Part shown: positions 5,049 to 6,001 of the stretch, piece after piece
Layout of the letters: every line of letters starts with the position of its first letter
Position numbering within the stretch: the stretch's first letter is position 1
NCBI GenBank assembly: GCA_019348475.1
Contig: JAHWJJ010000296.1
Location: 1 to 6,001, forward strand
Length of the DNA stretch: 6,001 nucleotides
From: Gemmatimonadota bacterium
GTDB lineage: Bacteria > Gemmatimonadota > Gemmatimonadetes > Longimicrobiales > Longimicrobiaceae
Direction: 5' to 3'
Position numbers and translations under genes: made by a program
Notes under the pieces: model-generated
Databases searched by the model: none
What the model saw: only the letters and a program-made list of their open reading frames with translations
Told to the model about the DNA's origin: nothing

Positions 5049-5735
5049 TCAGCCCTCGACCGCCGTGCGACCGAAGATCCGCTCGAACCAGCGGACGGCG
5101 GACGCCTCAATGTCGGCCATCCGCACCGGGTGCCCCACCTCGGACGCCAGCGAGCCCACGCCGTGCTCGCGGATGCCGCAGGGGACGATGGTGTCGAAGA
5201 ACGACAGGTCCGTCGCCACGTTCAGCGCGAATCCGTGGCTGGTGATCCACCCCGACGACACGCGCACCCCGATCGCCCCCAGCTTGCGGTCGTCCACCCA
5301 CACCCCCGTCAGCCCTTCCTTGCGCCCGCCGCGCACCCCGAAATCCGCCAGCATGCCGATCAGCGCCCCTTCGATGTCACGCAGGTAGCGGTGCAGGTCC
5401 TGGCGGTCCGGCTTCAGGTCGAAGATGGGATACCCTACCAGTTGGCCCGGGCCGTGGTACGTCACGTCGCCACCGCGGCCGGTGTCGAACAGCTCGATGC
5501 CGCGCGCCGCGCGCTCCTCCGGCGTCACCAGCACGTTCTCCTCGTGCGACCCGCTGCCCAGCGTGATGACGTGCGGGTGCTCCAGCAGCAGCAGCGTGTC
5601 AGGGATCTCGCCAGCGCGGCGCTGCTTCACCAGTTCCGCCTGCAGCGCCAGGGCGTCGCCGTACGTGACCAGCCCCAGGCGCCGCACCTGCATGGTGCGC
5701 GCGGAGACAGCGGGTGAATCGGCAGTTGTGCTCAT
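5049..5735 (-). CDS. lipB: Lipoyl(octanoyl) transferase
   Basis: Moves octanoyl from octanoyl-ACP to the lipoyl-domain lysine of E2 and GcvH proteins, the first step of lipoate assembly before LipA adds sulphur; it acts in the cytoplasm. In the 228-residue reading, [13 protein letters not shown] (51-63), [20 protein letters not shown] (84-103), [16 protein letters not shown] (144-159, with K151 the conserved catalytic Lys), SHGFALNV (166-173) and IVPCGI (183-188, with C186 the acyl-thioester Cys) are all present, so it should be active. The ATG at 5735 and the in-frame ATG at 5693 (residue 15, [14 protein letters not shown]) are both possible; neither has a clear Shine-Dalgarno, and the family's usual N-terminus fits the inner start, giving 214 aa. 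It lies 147 bp after an E2 gene on the same strand, a functionally sensible neighbour, but a terminator and a 16-bp palindrome lie between. Confidence 0.96.
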   Translation of the reverse strand: MSTTADSPAVSARTMQVRRLGLVTYGDALALQAELVKQRRAGEIPDTLLLLEHPHVITLGSGSHEENVLVTPEERAARGIELFDTGRGGDVTYHGPGQLVGYPIFDLKPDRQDLHRYLRDIEGALIGMLADFGVRGGRKEGLTGVWVDDRKLGAIGVRVSSGWITSHGFALNVATDLSFFDTIVPCGIREHGVGSLASEVGHPVRMADIEASAVRWFERIFGRTAVEG

Positions 5736-5803
5736 GGGATCGAATCAAGGTCACACTGCGCCTGCGCGCAAGTCCGGGCGGTTCGGCAAACTGGACGTTC
5801 AAC

Positions 5804-5819
5804 GATAATCGCGATTATC
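5804..5819. promoter_or_regulatory. Perfect 16-bp palindrome upstream of lipB, candidate operator
   Basis: GATAATCGCGATTATC is its own reverse complement over all 16 bp, with no central gap, in an AT-rich patch of a GC-rich region. It lies 69 bp before the lipB ATG and 4 bp after the E2 terminator stem on the minus strand. A zero-loop RNA hairpin is unlikely, so a DNA site for a dimeric regulator is the better reading. I cannot name the regulator. No convincing -35/-10 pair was found for lipB. The rest of 5736-5803 shows nothing clear. Confidence 0.55.
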
Positions 5820-5823
5820 AAAC

Positions 5824-5858
5824 AAACCGGGAGCCCGCGCGTGGCGGCCTCCCGGTTT
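5824..5858 (-). terminator. Intrinsic terminator of the E2 gene
   Basis: AAACCGGGAG (5824-5833) and CTCCCGGTTT (5849-5858) are exactly complementary (10 bp, 15-nt loop). The stem starts 24 nt past the E2 stop codon. On the minus strand it is followed by GTTTGATAA, so with the stem's own TTT the tail reads TTTGTTTG. This is the only hairpin in the window with a clear T-rich tail. Confidence 0.82.
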
Positions 5859-5882
5859 CTGCATCATCTCCCACCCGACGGA

Positions 5883-6001
5883 TCACGCCTCTTCGGGGAA
5901 GTTCTCCATGAGCTGCTTGATGCGCGCGAGGAACTGGTCGCCGTCGGCGCCGTTCACCAGGCGGTGGTCGTAGCCCAGCGAGATGAAGCCGCGCTTGCGG
6001 G
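5883..6001 (-). CDS. 2-oxoacid dehydrogenase E2 acyltransferase, C-terminal end (truncated by window edge)
   Basis: Only the last 38 residues are visible: RKRGFISLGYDHRLVNGADG, then DQFLARIKQLMENFPEEA and a TGA. This is the C-terminal catalytic signature of dihydrolipoyl acyltransferases (E2 of pyruvate, 2-oxoglutarate or branched-chain dehydrogenase complexes), which pass acyl groups from the lipoyl arm to CoA. The motif is normally DHRxxDG, with His and Asp catalytic; here it is DHRLVNG, with Asn in place of Asp, a substitution also seen in other E2 proteins as far as I recall. Which complex it belongs to cannot be told from this fragment. The gene ends at a good terminator. Its neighbour lipB makes the lipoyl precursor that E2 needs. 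Confidence 0.9.
   Translation of the reverse strand, partial: RKRGFISLGYDHRLVNGADGDQFLARIKQLMENFPEEA

Noticed and set aside
4246..5388. A 380-codon open frame on the plus strand
   Set aside because: It lies opposite the LLM oxidoreductase and lipB genes, both with clear family motifs, and its own translation resembles nothing.

Overview
This is a GC-rich bacterial window with tightly packed, unrelated housekeeping genes. Most genes lie on the minus strand; only the RNase H-like gene is on the plus strand. Nothing in it is phage-like or a classical insertion sequence. The taxon cannot be fixed from sequence alone. The high GC, the TrxR-like ferredoxin/flavodoxin reductase, short intergenic tandem repeats and a GCTATATT-type -10 would fit a Gemmatimonadota (Longimicrobium-like) genome, but that is a guess from general resemblance.

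Layout, left to right: (1) the N-terminal third of a bifunctional penicillin-binding protein (minus, runs off the left edge); (2) a pteridine-reductase-like short-chain dehydrogenase (minus, GTG start); (3) a frameshifted four-helix-bundle (S23/IVS-type) gene (minus) lying between two oppositely oriented heptanucleotide repeat arrays, which abut the SDR start codon on one side and the next gene's stop codon on the other; (4) a thioredoxin-reductase-like ferredoxin-NADP+ reductase (minus) with a recognisable promoter; (5) a 360-bp divergent intergenic region with hairpins, eight tandem octamers and the promoter of (6) an RNase H-fold protein (plus) with two of the four catalytic acidic residues replaced; (7) an LLM-class flavin-dependent oxidoreductase (minus, convergent with the RNase H gene); (8) lipB (minus); (9) the C-terminal end of a 2-oxoacid dehydrogenase E2 gene (minus, runs off the right edge), with a good intrinsic terminator.

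The clearest functional link is E2 upstream of lipB: LipB puts the octanoyl group on lipoyl domains such as those of E2. A terminator and a perfect 16-bp palindrome separate the two genes, so lipB may have its own regulated promoter. The rest look like single-gene or two-gene units.

The most unusual element is the roughly 450-bp four-helix-bundle cassette. Its heptad arrays form a 20/22 inverted repeat, so its RNA could fold into a long stem closing the ORF, in the manner of 23S rRNA intervening sequences. Also worth a look are the SDR with Asp and His at the usual Ser and Tyr positions, and the degenerate RNase H.
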